Source of the DNA: an uncultured Bacteroidales bacterium
GTDB lineage: Bacteria; Bacteroidota; Bacteroidia; Bacteroidales; Paludibacteraceae
Length of the DNA: 16,494 nt
Direction of reading: 5' to 3'
NCBI GenBank assembly: GCA_945949375.1
Contig: CAMFEN010000006.1
Location: 1 to 16,494 of the forward strand
Made by a program: the position numbers and the translations under genes
In this document: piece after piece, positions 1 through 7,458 of the stretch
Layout: each line of letters begins with the position of its first letter
Numbering within the stretch: position 1 is the first letter of the stretch
Notes under the pieces: generated by a model
Databases searched by the model: none
Told to the model about the DNA's origin: nothing
Seen by the model: only the letters and a program-made list of their open reading frames with translations

Positions 1-108
1 TACATTGAGCAACGAGCAACCGACATGGGGAAGCGCATGGGAGAGATGAGCCTTGACGAGATGGAAGCGCTTTGGCAAGAAGCCAAGCAGGTGTTAGATA
101 AAGGATAA
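1..108 (+). CDS. mazG: MazG-like nucleoside triphosphate pyrophosphohydrolase, C-terminal end (5' partial)
   Basis: The first 35 codons are open in frame 1 and end at TAA (106-108). The peptide starts YIEQRATDMG and continues with SLDEMEALWQEAK. This matches the C-terminal tail of MazG, where a helix reading roughly 'Y(V/I)E..A..MG....M.L.EMD.LW.EAK' follows the second NTP-PPase domain. Family members hydrolyse (d)NTPs to monophosphates and pyrophosphate, cleaning the nucleotide pool of aberrant nucleotides. The catalytic region lies outside the window, so the call rests on a short but characteristic tail. The gene converges on the lipoprotein gene at 214-732, with an inverted repeat between them. 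Confidence 0.75.
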   Translation, partial: YIEQRATDMGKRMGEMSLDEMEALWQEAKQVLDKG

Positions 109-113
109 AAGAC

Positions 114-199
114 AAAAGATAAAGGATAAAAGACTTAATACCCTCGTCTCTGAAAAACCTGAGCGTGGATATTGTTTCGTCTTTTATCCTTTATCTTTT
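114..199. terminator. Inverted repeat between convergent genes, possible bidirectional terminator
   Basis: Bases 114-134 and 179-199 are perfect 21-nt inverted copies of a purine-rich (A/G) sequence with the core GATAAAGGATAAAAGAC. The 44 nt between them would form the loop. The 17-nt core also occurs as a direct repeat at 97-113, where it includes the last codons and stop of the mazG-like gene. The T-rich right arm would act as a U-rich tract for plus-strand transcripts, and the purine arm does so for minus-strand transcripts. The stem is AT-rich and the loop long, so termination is inferred from the position between two converging genes. Confidence 0.45.
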
Positions 200-213
200 A
201 TTCTTAGTTCTTT

Positions 214-732
214 TTACTCCGCCGTCTGTTGGATAATAAACTGTGTAGGCGAATACTTGGAATCGGATTGCACCTCAAGGGTGAGGTCTGTGGTAACGCT
301 CTTGCGCGGGATGTAGCGAACGGGGAACACCGCCATGTTGTAGCCCGGTAGGAAACTCAGCGTACCCGCAGGGATATTGCTCTTGGCGGTGTCTAAGGCA
401 AAGGCAATAGAGTCCAGCGCAAGGTATTCTAATTGCAGCGCAGCAGTGTCCCACGTAGTTTGAAAGCCGGTCAGCACATTGCCCTGCGCACTGATTGCGA
501 CTACCATCCGCACCGTATCGCCCACGTGGATGGTATCAAGCACCGCCTTCCCGTCGTTATCGTAGCGATACCCCAGCGTATCTTTCACCACCACCGTATC
601 TGCATGCCCGCAACTGCGCACCGGCAAAGATAAAGCAATCTGGGGGCTGTACTGGGAGTTGTTCTCCAAATCACAAGACGCGGCAAGCAACCCGATCGCC
701 ATAGTCAGAATAACAAAATAAATCTTTTTCAT
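214..732 (-). CDS. Small lipoprotein of unknown function
   Basis: Encodes 172 residues. The N-terminus is a lipoprotein signal peptide: MKK, a hydrophobic stretch, then the lipobox LAAS|C with Cys20 as the lipidated residue, so the protein should be anchored in the cell envelope. The mature part has alternating hydrophobic and polar residues (for example DTVVVKDTLGYRYD, DTIHVGDTVRMVVAI), suggesting a beta-sandwich. The segment around residues 139-144 (RYIPRK), followed by a beta-strand and 'V.SD', resembles the last strands of an Ig-like domain and recurs in the M6 protease of this window. No catalytic motif is visible and I do not recognise a named family. It converges on the mazG-like gene and lies downstream of the tRNA-Leu terminator. 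The ATG at 730-732 is the obvious start, since it begins the signal peptide. Confidence 0.8.
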   Translation of the reverse strand: MKKIYFVILTMAIGLLAASCDLENNSQYSPQIALSLPVRSCGHADTVVVKDTLGYRYDNDGKAVLDTIHVGDTVRMVVAISAQGNVLTGFQTTWDTAALQLEYLALDSIAFALDTAKSNIPAGTLSFLPGYNMAVFPVRYIPRKSVTTDLTLEVQSDSKYSPTQFIIQQTAE

Positions 733-779
733 ACTATTTTTTAATTAGACTCAGGAAAATATACAAAAACTCTCCCTAC

Positions 780-804
780 AAAAAGCGAGCCAAACCGGCT
801 CGCT
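780..804 (-). terminator. Rho-independent terminator of tRNA-Leu
   Basis: Bases 784-791 (AGCGAGCC) and 797-804 (GGCTCGCT) form an 8-bp GC-rich stem with a 5-nt loop. Read on the minus strand it is followed at once by five T residues (A780-A784 on the plus strand, the last of which also closes the stem). It begins two bases after the 3' end of the tRNA and should separate tRNA transcription from the lipoprotein gene beyond. Confidence 0.85.
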
Positions 805-805
805 G

Positions 806-887
806 TGCGGCATAAAGGACTCGAACCTTCACTCTGTTAGGAACCAGATCCTAAGTCTGGCGCGTCTACCAATTCCGCCAATGCCGC
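806..887 (-). tRNA. tRNA-Leu (anticodon UAG)
   Basis: On the minus strand bases 887-806 fold as a class II tRNA. The acceptor arms GCGGCAT (887-881) and ATGCCGC (813-807) pair fully, with A as discriminator (806). The D-arm region carries GGAATTGGTAGACG, typical of leucine tRNAs. The anticodon stem CCAGA/TCTGG holds the loop CTTAGGA, giving anticodon TAG (reads CUA and other CUN codons). A long variable region of about 14 nt and a T-arm with loop TTCGAGT complete it. The 3' CCA is not encoded (the bases after the discriminator are CA), so it would be added after transcription. A terminator follows directly and a promoter lies upstream at 911-941. Confidence 0.95.
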
Positions 888-910
888 TTGTATGGTAACG
901 AAATCGGCTG

Positions 911-941
911 CAAAGGTACAACATTTTTTTTACATATGCAA
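911..941 (-). promoter_or_regulatory. Bacteroidetes-type promoter of tRNA-Leu
   Basis: On the minus strand TACCTTTG (918-911) matches the Bacteroidetes -7 box TAnnTTTG, and TTG (941-939) sits 20 nt upstream as a -33 box. Transcription would start about 15-20 nt before the tRNA 5' end at 887. The -33 element lies within the first two codons of the divergent M16 gene (ATG at 936). Confidence 0.7.
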
Positions 942-2195
942 GAAAATACAGAAACTTTTTACCATAATCTGCCCAACGGGGTGCGCGTAGTGGTGCGTAG
1001 AACGGACTCCCCGGTGGTCTATGTGGGTGTGATGGTGGGGGCAGGTACACGCGACGAATTGCCTGCGGAGAACGGCATGGCGCACTATATAGAACACTGC
1101 GTTTTCAAAGGTACGGAGAAGCATACCGCACGACAGATTATCAACAGCATAGAGGGAATAGGCGGCGAGATTAATGCATATACCACCAAGGAGGAGACCA
1201 CCTTCTATGCCGCGACGCTGCCCGAGCATACTACGCGCACGCTGCGCCTGCTGGCGGAGATGGTGCTACGACCTACTTTTCCGAAGCATGAGACCGACAA
1301 GGAGTTGGGGGTTATCATGGACGAGATAGAGAGTTACAACGACTCGCCGAGCGAACTCATCTACGACGATTTCGAGGGCATGCTCTTTGAAGGGCACCCG
1401 CTGGCGATGCCGATCCTCGGCACCAAGAAGACACTACGGAAGATTAGCGCCTCGCCTGCGAATCCGCAGCAGTGGATGCACCTGCACTATCGCCCCGAGC
1501 GGATGGTGGTTTTCTGCCAAGGCTGTGTCGCTCCCGAGCGTTTCTTCCGCCTCGCTGAACGGGAGTTTGGAGGGGTCGGCGTTGGCGAGAATCCATCGGA
1601 GAGACCTGCTTTAACCCTTATTAGACCCTTATTAGACCCTTTGCAACCCAAGCAAGTTTCCTACAAGCGCCACACCCATCAAGTGCATGCTATGTTAGGC
1701 AATATCGCCTACCCCCTCGGGCATGAACTGCAACTGCCTTTCTATCTCCTTAATAATATAATAGGCGGTGGGAGCCTTAATTCACGGCTCAATCTGCGCT
1801 TGCGCGAGGCGCGAGGCTTAGTCTATACCGTGGAGTCCACCTACACACCGCTCTCGGACACGGGCTATTGGTGCACCTATTTTGCCTGTGAGCCCGAGCA
1901 TTTCGACGAGTGTCTGCGGCTCTGCCACGAGGAATTGGACAAACTCTGCTCCCATCCTCTCAGCGAGACACAGATAAAGCATGCGCTACAGCAACTACGA
2001 GGACAAATGGCGATTTCTTCACAGAACCAAGAGAGCAATGCCCTCGCGATGGCAAAGTCGGTTTTGTATTTCGGACATGCACCAACATGGATGGAAACTT
2101 ATAAACAAATTGCATACTCTACCCCTGCTCAACTACTCAAAGCGTCACAAGAAATACTGACAACTTGTCATTTGTCTATTTTGACCTACGAATAG
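936..2195 (+). CDS. M16 family (insulinase-like / processing peptidase) zinc metalloprotease
   Basis: Encodes 419 residues from the ATG at 936. An in-frame ATG at 888 would run through the tRNA promoter and is less likely. The inverted zinc motif HxxEH is present as HYIEH (residues 50-54) in the context GMAHYIEHCVFKGT. A third zinc ligand about 76 residues later is provided by the IMDEIESYND segment (Glu130 or nearby). The C-terminal half has the second M16 domain with GGGSLNSRLNLRLREARGL followed by Y, the conserved Arg/Tyr substrate-binding pair. The length suits a single-chain bacterial M16B peptidase. No signal peptide is seen, so it is probably cytoplasmic and degrades or processes peptides; the physiological substrate cannot be told. 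It is divergent from tRNA-Leu. No convincing promoter was found upstream. An 11-bp tandem repeat interrupts the linker between the two halves (1614-1641). Confidence 0.9.
   Translation: MQENTETFYHNLPNGVRVVVRRTDSPVVYVGVMVGAGTRDELPAENGMAHYIEHCVFKGTEKHTARQIINSIEGIGGEINAYTTKEETTFYAATLPEHTTRTLRLLAEMVLRPTFPKHETDKELGVIMDEIESYNDSPSELIYDDFEGMLFEGHPLAMPILGTKKTLRKISASPANPQQWMHLHYRPERMVVFCQGCVAPERFFRLAEREFGGVGVGENPSERPALTLIRPLLDPLQPKQVSYKRHTHQVHAMLGNIAYPLGHELQLPFYLLNNIIGGGSLNSRLNLRLREARGLVYTVESTYTPLSDTGYWCTYFACEPEHFDECLRLCHEELDKLCSHPLSETQIKHALQQLRGQMAISSQNQESNALAMAKSVLYFGHAPTWMETYKQIAYSTPAQLLKASQEILTTCHLSILTYE
1614..1641 (+). repeat. 11-bp tandem repeat inside the M16 gene
   Basis: The unit ACCCTTATTAG occurs at 1614-1624 and 1625-1635 and is followed by a partial third unit ACCCTT (1636-1641). 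It encodes the Leu/Pro-rich linker TLIRPLLDPLQPK between the two M16 domains. The unit is not a multiple of three, so gain or loss of one copy would shift the frame. Confidence 0.85.
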
Positions 2196-2297
2196 GCTAA
2201 TTTTTATGTTGTACAACTTAAAAAATATCAATTTTATATCAAAAAATATGTTTTACAACACAGAAATGAAGAAAAAATGGCTTTTTCTTGCCAAATA

Positions 2298-2329
2298 TTT
2301 GCACATACAAAAAAAAAGCCGTATCTTTG
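2298..2329 (+). promoter_or_regulatory. Bacteroidetes-type promoter of the susC-like operon
   Basis: TTTG (2298-2301), a 20-nt spacer that includes a run of nine A residues, and TATCTTTG (2322-2329) match the Bacteroidetes sigma-AB consensus TTTG-N19/20-TAnnTTTG. The start point would be near 2335, leaving a leader of about 105 nt before the ATG at 2442. No other promoter of this quality was found before 13106, so this one probably drives the whole cluster. Confidence 0.8.
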
Positions 2330-2336
2330 CCTGCCA

Positions 2337-2396
2337 ATTTGGGATACAAGCGAAATCCCAAATAGCAAAAAGTAAGCAGTCGGAAGGAGATACTGC
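2337..2396 (+). promoter_or_regulatory. Structured 5' leader of the susC-like operon
   Basis: Just after the predicted start point, ATTTGGGAT (2337-2345) pairs with ATCCCAAAT (2355-2363) in a 9-bp stem with a 9-nt loop. A second, weaker hairpin follows: GCAGT (2376-2380) with ACTGC (2392-2396), loop CGGAAGGAGAT. I do not recognise a riboswitch. Such leader hairpins may affect mRNA stability or be targets of regulation, which is inference. Confidence 0.45.
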
Positions 2397-2441
2397 GAAA
2401 AACAAGTAAATTTGATAACAAAACTTTTAATAAACAAACGG

Positions 2442-5400
2442 ATGAAAAAGTTCTTTACACTTATGGCGCTATGTATGCTCAGCATCGGGATGATGGCGGA
2501 GCAGCAGGTAAGCGGTGTGGTAGTAGATGAGAAGAACGAGCCTATTATCGGTGCAAGTATCGTAGTGAAGGGGAGTACCCAGGGTACGATTACCGATTAC
2601 GATGGTGAGTTTTTCTTGACGGTACCCGATGATGCTACCGTGTTGGTAGTAAGTTATGTCGGAATGCAAACGCAAGAAGTATCCGTCAAGCGCAATGTGC
2701 GCGTAGTGTTGCACGAGGCTACCGAGGTGATTCAAGAGGTAGTCGTAACTGGTTATGGTAACGTAACGAAGGGTAGTTATGCCGGTTCAGCGCAGGCAGT
2801 AGATGCCGAAACGATAGAGAAAAAAAGTCCGTCTGAAATCTCCAAAGCATTGGCTGGTGAGGTGGCCGGTGTGCAGGTAGTAAATACAAGCGGTCAGCCG
2901 GGTACTAACGCTTCAATCCTAATTCGAGGTTATGGTTCAATAAATGCCTCCAAAACACCTCTTTATGTAGTGGACGGTGTGCCTTATGATGGGGACGTCT
3001 CTGCGATAGACCCCGGAGATATTGCATCTACTACCATTTTGAAAGATGCAACAGCTACTTCGCTATATGGTTCTCGAGGTGCAAATGGTGTCATTGTAAT
3101 TACTACCAAAAAAGGGAACTCCGGTGAAGGTAAAATAGACGTGGACGTGAAGTATGGAGCTAATATGCACTTGCTTCCTCTGTATGAAACGATTAGCAGT
3201 CCGCAAGAGTATGTAGAGATGTCGTGGATGGGTCTATATAACGCCAGTGCGTTTAGTAACCAACAAGCACGTTACAAATACGCCAACGACAACGTGTTTG
3301 GCAGCAAGGGTATTGACCCCCGCTACAATCTATGGGTGGATGAAGAAGGCAATCCCGCTCAAGGGAATGCTCTTATTGACAACACTGGTCATTTCTGGCC
3401 CAATGAATATTCTTTAGCTCCGCAATATCAAAATATGACTTCGTGGTCTGATGCAATATTCCGTGTGGGTCAGAAAGCAGAGGTTACCGCTAAGATTTCC
3501 GGTGGTTCGGAAAAAACCACATATTATACGTCCTTTGGTTACCTAAAAGATGAGGGGTACTACATTGGTTCTGACTATGATCGTTTCACGGTTCGTAGCA
3601 ACATCTCCCATCAGGCTAAGAAATGGCTGAAAGGAACGCTGAATATGGCATATACATACTCTTCTATGAATGCAGTGGGACAAGGTGATAATATGAACAA
3701 TGGATTCGCATACGTGAATGGTATTCCAGCAGTGTATCCGGTATACCTTTACAATGAGGACGGAAGTATTCAACAAGACGATCGCACCGGTGGACTTGCA
3801 TTCGACTATGGTTTGTACGAAGGCGGCGGACGTGGTTTTGGTGCTGGCATTAACCCTGCTGGCGCATTGATATACGATCGTGACAACACTATACAGCATC
3901 AGGTTACCGGAAGTGGTACTTTAGAGTTTAAGCTTTATAAAGATCTCAAGTTCATCGTGAATGCCGGTGTTCAATATGCGGGGGTTACTAATTCTACTCA
4001 CACAAATGCATTTTATGGAGATGCTGCCGGTATAGGACGTGTTTCGAAAACCCAGCAGAATTTCTTTGCTTTCATGGCAAATGAATTGTTAGAATACAAC
4101 ACCACTATAGGCGACCACTCTATTCGACTCATGGCGGGACATGAGACATATTATGTACGAAATTCTGTTATGGGTGGCTCTATGGCTCACGTAGCGGCAA
4201 CATCAGGAGATAATGTGCTGGAGTGGGGAAATGCAGTTCAGATGTCAAGCATGAGCTCATACACATTAACCCAAACTTTGGAGTCATATTTGGCAACGGC
4301 ATCCTACACGTACAACGAACGCTATGGCATCACCGCCAATTATCGTGCCGATGGTTCCAGTAAGTTTGCCAAAGGGCATCGTTGGGGACATTTTGGTTCA
4401 GTAGGTGCTATGTGGATGTTTACCAACGAAAATTTCATGGAGCCGGCAAAAGAATATCTAAAAGATGGCAAGTTACGTCTCAGCTGGGGTGTCTTGGGTA
4501 ATGAGGGAGGCATCAATGCCAATCTATATCAAGATCAATATAGCATCGAATATGTAGATGGTGAGGTAGCGTACGTATGGGGATATAAAGGTAATCCTAA
4601 TTTGACATGGGAACGCGCCCAAACCATAGATTTAGGTCTGGAATTTAGCATCTCTAAGTACTTGGATGCGGAGATTGATTATTTCTACAAATATACCGAC
4701 AATTTGCTTTTCCAGCGCTATGTGGCACCTTCATTAGGTTATTCGTATGAATACATAAACGATGGTGCGCTTGAGAACCAAGGTGTTGAGTTGCAACTGA
4801 ATATTCACGCATTGGATACTCGTAATGTCAAACTAAATGTTCGTCTCAATGGCTCACACTATATGAATAAAGTGAAGAGGTTGCCTGATTACATCTCATC
4901 GGAAACAGAGATGATTATGAATGGCGGCATGGCAGTAGGACATAGCTTATTCGAGTATAACTTACCCACATACGCCGGCGTGGATGAAGAAACCGGTCAA
5001 GCTATGTACGTTGGCTACTACGATGCAAATCTCGGTTCTTGGGGCACCAGCAGTTCAGCAGACATTCTGCAAACTACCGGACGGAATGGAAATAATTATA
5101 TCAGTAACGTATATGAGTATAAAAAGAAATATCCAGAAGCGGACATTCAGACCGTTAATGTAACGGGTTCCGAATCTCCCTATGCGGGTTCTGATTATAC
5201 CGGCTTGTTAGCAACCCCCGATTTCTCAGGAGGTTTTGGGGTAGATTTGGAAGCCTATGGTTTTAACTTATCTGTATCCTGTTCGTATGGTATCGGAGGC
5301 TATGGATATGACAATACCTATGCTATGCTGATGCACTCCGACCAGGCCGGTAGCTACAACTGGCATGTTGATATGCGTAATGCATGGAATGACTTAATGT

Positions 5401-5738
5401 CAGCAGAAGAAAAGGCAGCCGTAGCTGCACAAGGAGTTGCAGGTGTTCCGCGCTTATCTAATGGTGCAGATAGATATGCCAATATGGCATCTACCAGATT
5501 CTTAACCTCCAATTCATATTTGTCGCTCAACAATATCCGATTGGGATACACATTCCCCAAAAAATGGATGGAAAAAATAAAGTTTAACTCTTTGAGTATT
5601 TACGTTACTGCAGATAATCTTGCAATTGCTTCGGCTCGCAAGGGTTATAACCCGATGGTTAGCTTGACCGGTTCTTCTGATGCATATCAGTACACACCGC
5701 TATCAACTATTATGGGTGGCATTAAGTTCCAATTCTAA
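2442..5738 (+). CDS. SusC/RagA-family TonB-dependent outer-membrane transporter
   Basis: Encodes 1098 residues from the ATG at 2442; an upstream TTG (2412) would put ten residues before a clean signal peptide and is rejected. Order of parts: signal peptide MKKFFTLMALCMLSIGMMA (1-19); CarboxypepD_reg-like N-terminal domain (about 22-92, with 'GVVVDEKNEPIIGASI' and 'TDYDGEFFL'); VVTGYG motif (101-106); plug domain with PLYVVDG and the SusC signature ILKDATATSLYGSRGANGVI; then a C-terminal beta-barrel ending in GGIKFQF with terminal Phe, as required for barrel assembly. It forms an outer-membrane import channel energised by TonB, capped by the SusD-like lipoprotein encoded next. Its stop overlaps the first possible ATG of that gene (TAATG), suggesting coupling. 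The substrate is not set by sequence; the neighbouring proteases suggest peptides rather than glycans. No glycoside hydrolase lies in the window. Confidence 0.95.
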   Translation: MKKFFTLMALCMLSIGMMAEQQVSGVVVDEKNEPIIGASIVVKGSTQGTITDYDGEFFLTVPDDATVLVVSYVGMQTQEVSVKRNVRVVLHEATEVIQEVVVTGYGNVTKGSYAGSAQAVDAETIEKKSPSEISKALAGEVAGVQVVNTSGQPGTNASILIRGYGSINASKTPLYVVDGVPYDGDVSAIDPGDIASTTILKDATATSLYGSRGANGVIVITTKKGNSGEGKIDVDVKYGANMHLLPLYETISSPQEYVEMSWMGLYNASAFSNQQARYKYANDNVFGSKGIDPRYNLWVDEEGNPAQGNALIDNTGHFWPNEYSLAPQYQNMTSWSDAIFRVGQKAEVTAKISGGSEKTTYYTSFGYLKDEGYYIGSDYDRFTVRSNISHQAKKWLKGTLNMAYTYSSMNAVGQGDNMNNGFAYVNGIPAVYPVYLYNEDGSIQQDDRTGGLAFDYGLYEGGGRGFGAGINPAGALIYDRDNTIQHQVTGSGTLEFKLYKDLKFIVNAGVQYAGVTNSTHTNAFYGDAAGIGRVSKTQQNFFAFMANELLEYNTTIGDHSIRLMAGHETYYVRNSVMGGSMAHVAATSGDNVLEWGNAVQMSSMSSYTLTQTLESYLATASYTYNERYGITANYRADGSSKFAKGHRWGHFGSVGAMWMFTNENFMEPAKEYLKDGKLRLSWGVLGNEGGINANLYQDQYSIEYVDGEVAYVWGYKGNPNLTWERAQTIDLGLEFSISKYLDAEIDYFYKYTDNLLFQRYVAPSLGYSYEYINDGALENQGVELQLNIHALDTRNVKLNVRLNGSHYMNKVKRLPDYISSETEMIMNGGMAVGHSLFEYNLPTYAGVDEETGQAMYVGYYDANLGSWGTSSSADILQTTGRNGNNYISNVYEYKKKYPEADIQTVNVTGSESPYAGSDYTGLLATPDFSGGFGVDLEAYGFNLSVSCSYGIGGYGYDNTYAMLMHSDQAGSYNWHVDMRNAWNDLMSAEEKAAVAAQGVAGVPRLSNGADRYANMASTRFLTSNSYLSLNNIRLGYTFPKKWMEKIKFNSLSIYVTADNLAIASARKGYNPMVSLTGSSDAYQYTPLSTIMGGIKFQF

Positions 5739-5755
5739 TGAAAGGGGTCATAATT

Positions 5756-7429
5756 ATGAAAACAAAACAAATAGTATTAGGAATCATTTGCATGGTTTGT
5801 TTGGCAGGTTGCTCCGATAACTTTCTATCCAAAGAGCCTTACAGTAGCACTCTTACACAAGCGCAATACGAACGTTTATCCAACACAATGGAGGCTTCTA
5901 TGCGAGGAGTCTATTCCACATTGTACGCATACAGCGACCATGACCAATTTGGCAAGCGTTCCATTGACATGTACTGCGATATCACTTCTAGCGATATGGC
6001 ACTTACATCCCAACGCTATGGCTGGTTTGGGTCTGATGAAGCCGGTATGTCCGCCACAGGTCGAACAGGCTATATTTGGGTTATCAATTATTCTACTATG
6101 CGAAATATCAATAAGGTCATAAAATTAGTAAACGATCAATCAGACCTATTGAGCCGTATCGCAGAATTTGGCTTACCCAACACGTACAATTCAAAAAAAG
6201 AAAGCTACTACACAATAGGTGCTTTAGGCGACACTTTGGCTTCTTTCTCTACCTCAGAAGCTAACACCGCGTACATTTATGCGCAAGCATTGACCATGAG
6301 AGGTTATATATATAGTCAGATGATTAACTTATATACCCTACCAGCATGGCGAATTGCTCAGGAGGGGGGAACCCTTGGCTCAACGATAGCATTTCCCGTA
6401 TATAACGAGACGAATATGGACGAAGCCCAGCCTTTAGCTTCTGTAGAAGATGCCTATAGTCAGGTGGAAAATGACTTGGAAAATGCAATTGCTTATTTTG
6501 AGGCTTTCGGAGAAACCAACCAACGTACTACCAAATTGGAAGTAGATGTCAATGTGGCTCGCGGATTGTTAGCATACTCTTACCTAAACAAGGGTAACCA
6601 ATATGGTCCGAGCAAAGAACCATACAAAAATGCGCTAAAGTATGCAAAGGAAGTCATTGCTTCCGGTGACTATAATGTTCTTCCAAATGCAGAAGTATTA
6701 ACCAATGGCTTTAATAATGTAAACTCAAAAAACTGGATGTGGGGACAAGATGTTACCACGGAGACAGCTACCGGTTTGGGGTCATTCTTTGGGCAGGTGG
6801 ATATCCATAGTTACTCATACGCATGGGCGGGTGATACCAAAGCTATTGACGCAAATTTGTATGACCTGATACCTACTTTCGATATTCGCAAGCAATGGTT
6901 TAACGATGGTACTAAAGATTCTAAATTCCAATACACTCCTGACAAGAAATTCTTCTCTGAAAAGAACCCAACGAGTACAGAAGATATGGATATAGATCGA
7001 GAGTGGCTTTCTGATAATGTGTTTATGCGCTATGAAAGTATGTATCTCATTGCCGCAGAGGCTTCCTATCGTATTGGTGAAATGGAAGATGCCAAGACTT
7101 ATTTGACAGCGCTGACCGATGAACGTGTTTCTGCGGATTTGCAAGCAGAATATGACGCTTACAAAGCAGGGCTAAATGCTAACAATCTGCTAAATGCCAT
7201 TGAGTACAACTGGCGTGTAGAGATGTGGGGAGAAGGCTATGGTCTGCAAACCCTTCTTCGGTTAGGTAACGATGTGATTGATACTAACAATAAACGAAAA
7301 CGGGGAAAGAATCATTGTCTCAACAGCGGTGCGGAAATAGATCCAACCTCCTATCAATATACATTTATTATTCCAAGTAGCGAAACATCTTATAATCCCG
7401 CAATAAACGGGGGTACAAAATTAGATTAA
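5756..7429 (+). CDS. SusD/RagB-family nutrient-binding outer-membrane lipoprotein
   Basis: Encodes 557 residues from the ATG at 5756. An upstream ATG at 5738 overlaps the susC stop and would add six residues before the signal peptide. The N-terminus MKTKQIVLGIICMVCLAGC is a lipoprotein signal with Cys19. Family features include 'FLSKEP' after the anchor, the long helical N-terminal part with 'MRGYIYSQMINLY' (TPR-like), the late 'YESMYLIAAEASYRIGEMEDA' helix pair, and the closing 'WRVEMWGEGYG...LLRLG' and 'YTFIIPSSE' segments seen at the end of SusD proteins. It should sit on the cell surface as a lid over the SusC-like barrel and bind the ligand. The assignment to the family is firm; the ligand is unknown. 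Confidence 0.93.
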   Translation: MKTKQIVLGIICMVCLAGCSDNFLSKEPYSSTLTQAQYERLSNTMEASMRGVYSTLYAYSDHDQFGKRSIDMYCDITSSDMALTSQRYGWFGSDEAGMSATGRTGYIWVINYSTMRNINKVIKLVNDQSDLLSRIAEFGLPNTYNSKKESYYTIGALGDTLASFSTSEANTAYIYAQALTMRGYIYSQMINLYTLPAWRIAQEGGTLGSTIAFPVYNETNMDEAQPLASVEDAYSQVENDLENAIAYFEAFGETNQRTTKLEVDVNVARGLLAYSYLNKGNQYGPSKEPYKNALKYAKEVIASGDYNVLPNAEVLTNGFNNVNSKNWMWGQDVTTETATGLGSFFGQVDIHSYSYAWAGDTKAIDANLYDLIPTFDIRKQWFNDGTKDSKFQYTPDKKFFSEKNPTSTEDMDIDREWLSDNVFMRYESMYLIAAEASYRIGEMEDAKTYLTALTDERVSADLQAEYDAYKAGLNANNLLNAIEYNWRVEMWGEGYGLQTLLRLGNDVIDTNNKRKRGKNHCLNSGAEIDPTSYQYTFIIPSSETSYNPAINGGTKLD

Positions 7430-7458
7430 CAATTACTAACCATTAATTTTTAGAAATT

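Noticed and set aside
114..199. Invertible DNA switch flanked by 21-bp inverted repeats
   Set aside because: Arms are low-complexity purine repeats, the 44-nt interior has no promoter match, and no recombinase is nearby.
888..935. Extended N-terminus of the M16 peptidase from ATG 888
   Set aside because: The extra 16 codons coincide with the tRNA promoter and read through sequence with no family similarity; ATG 936 gives the usual N-terminus.
806..2195. tRNA-Leu as integration site of a genomic island
   Set aside because: I saw no repeat of the tRNA 3' end in the window and no integrase, and an apparently native M16 gene lies between the tRNA and the AT-rich cluster.
2208..2289. AT-rich palindromes GTTGTACAAC (2208-2217) and AAGAAAAA/TTTTTCTT (2269-2289) as operator or terminator
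   Set aside because: Short and expected by chance in such AT-rich sequence; too weak to annotate as sites.
2330..2441. Riboswitch in the susC leader
   Set aside because: Only simple hairpins are visible and no known aptamer consensus could be recognised.
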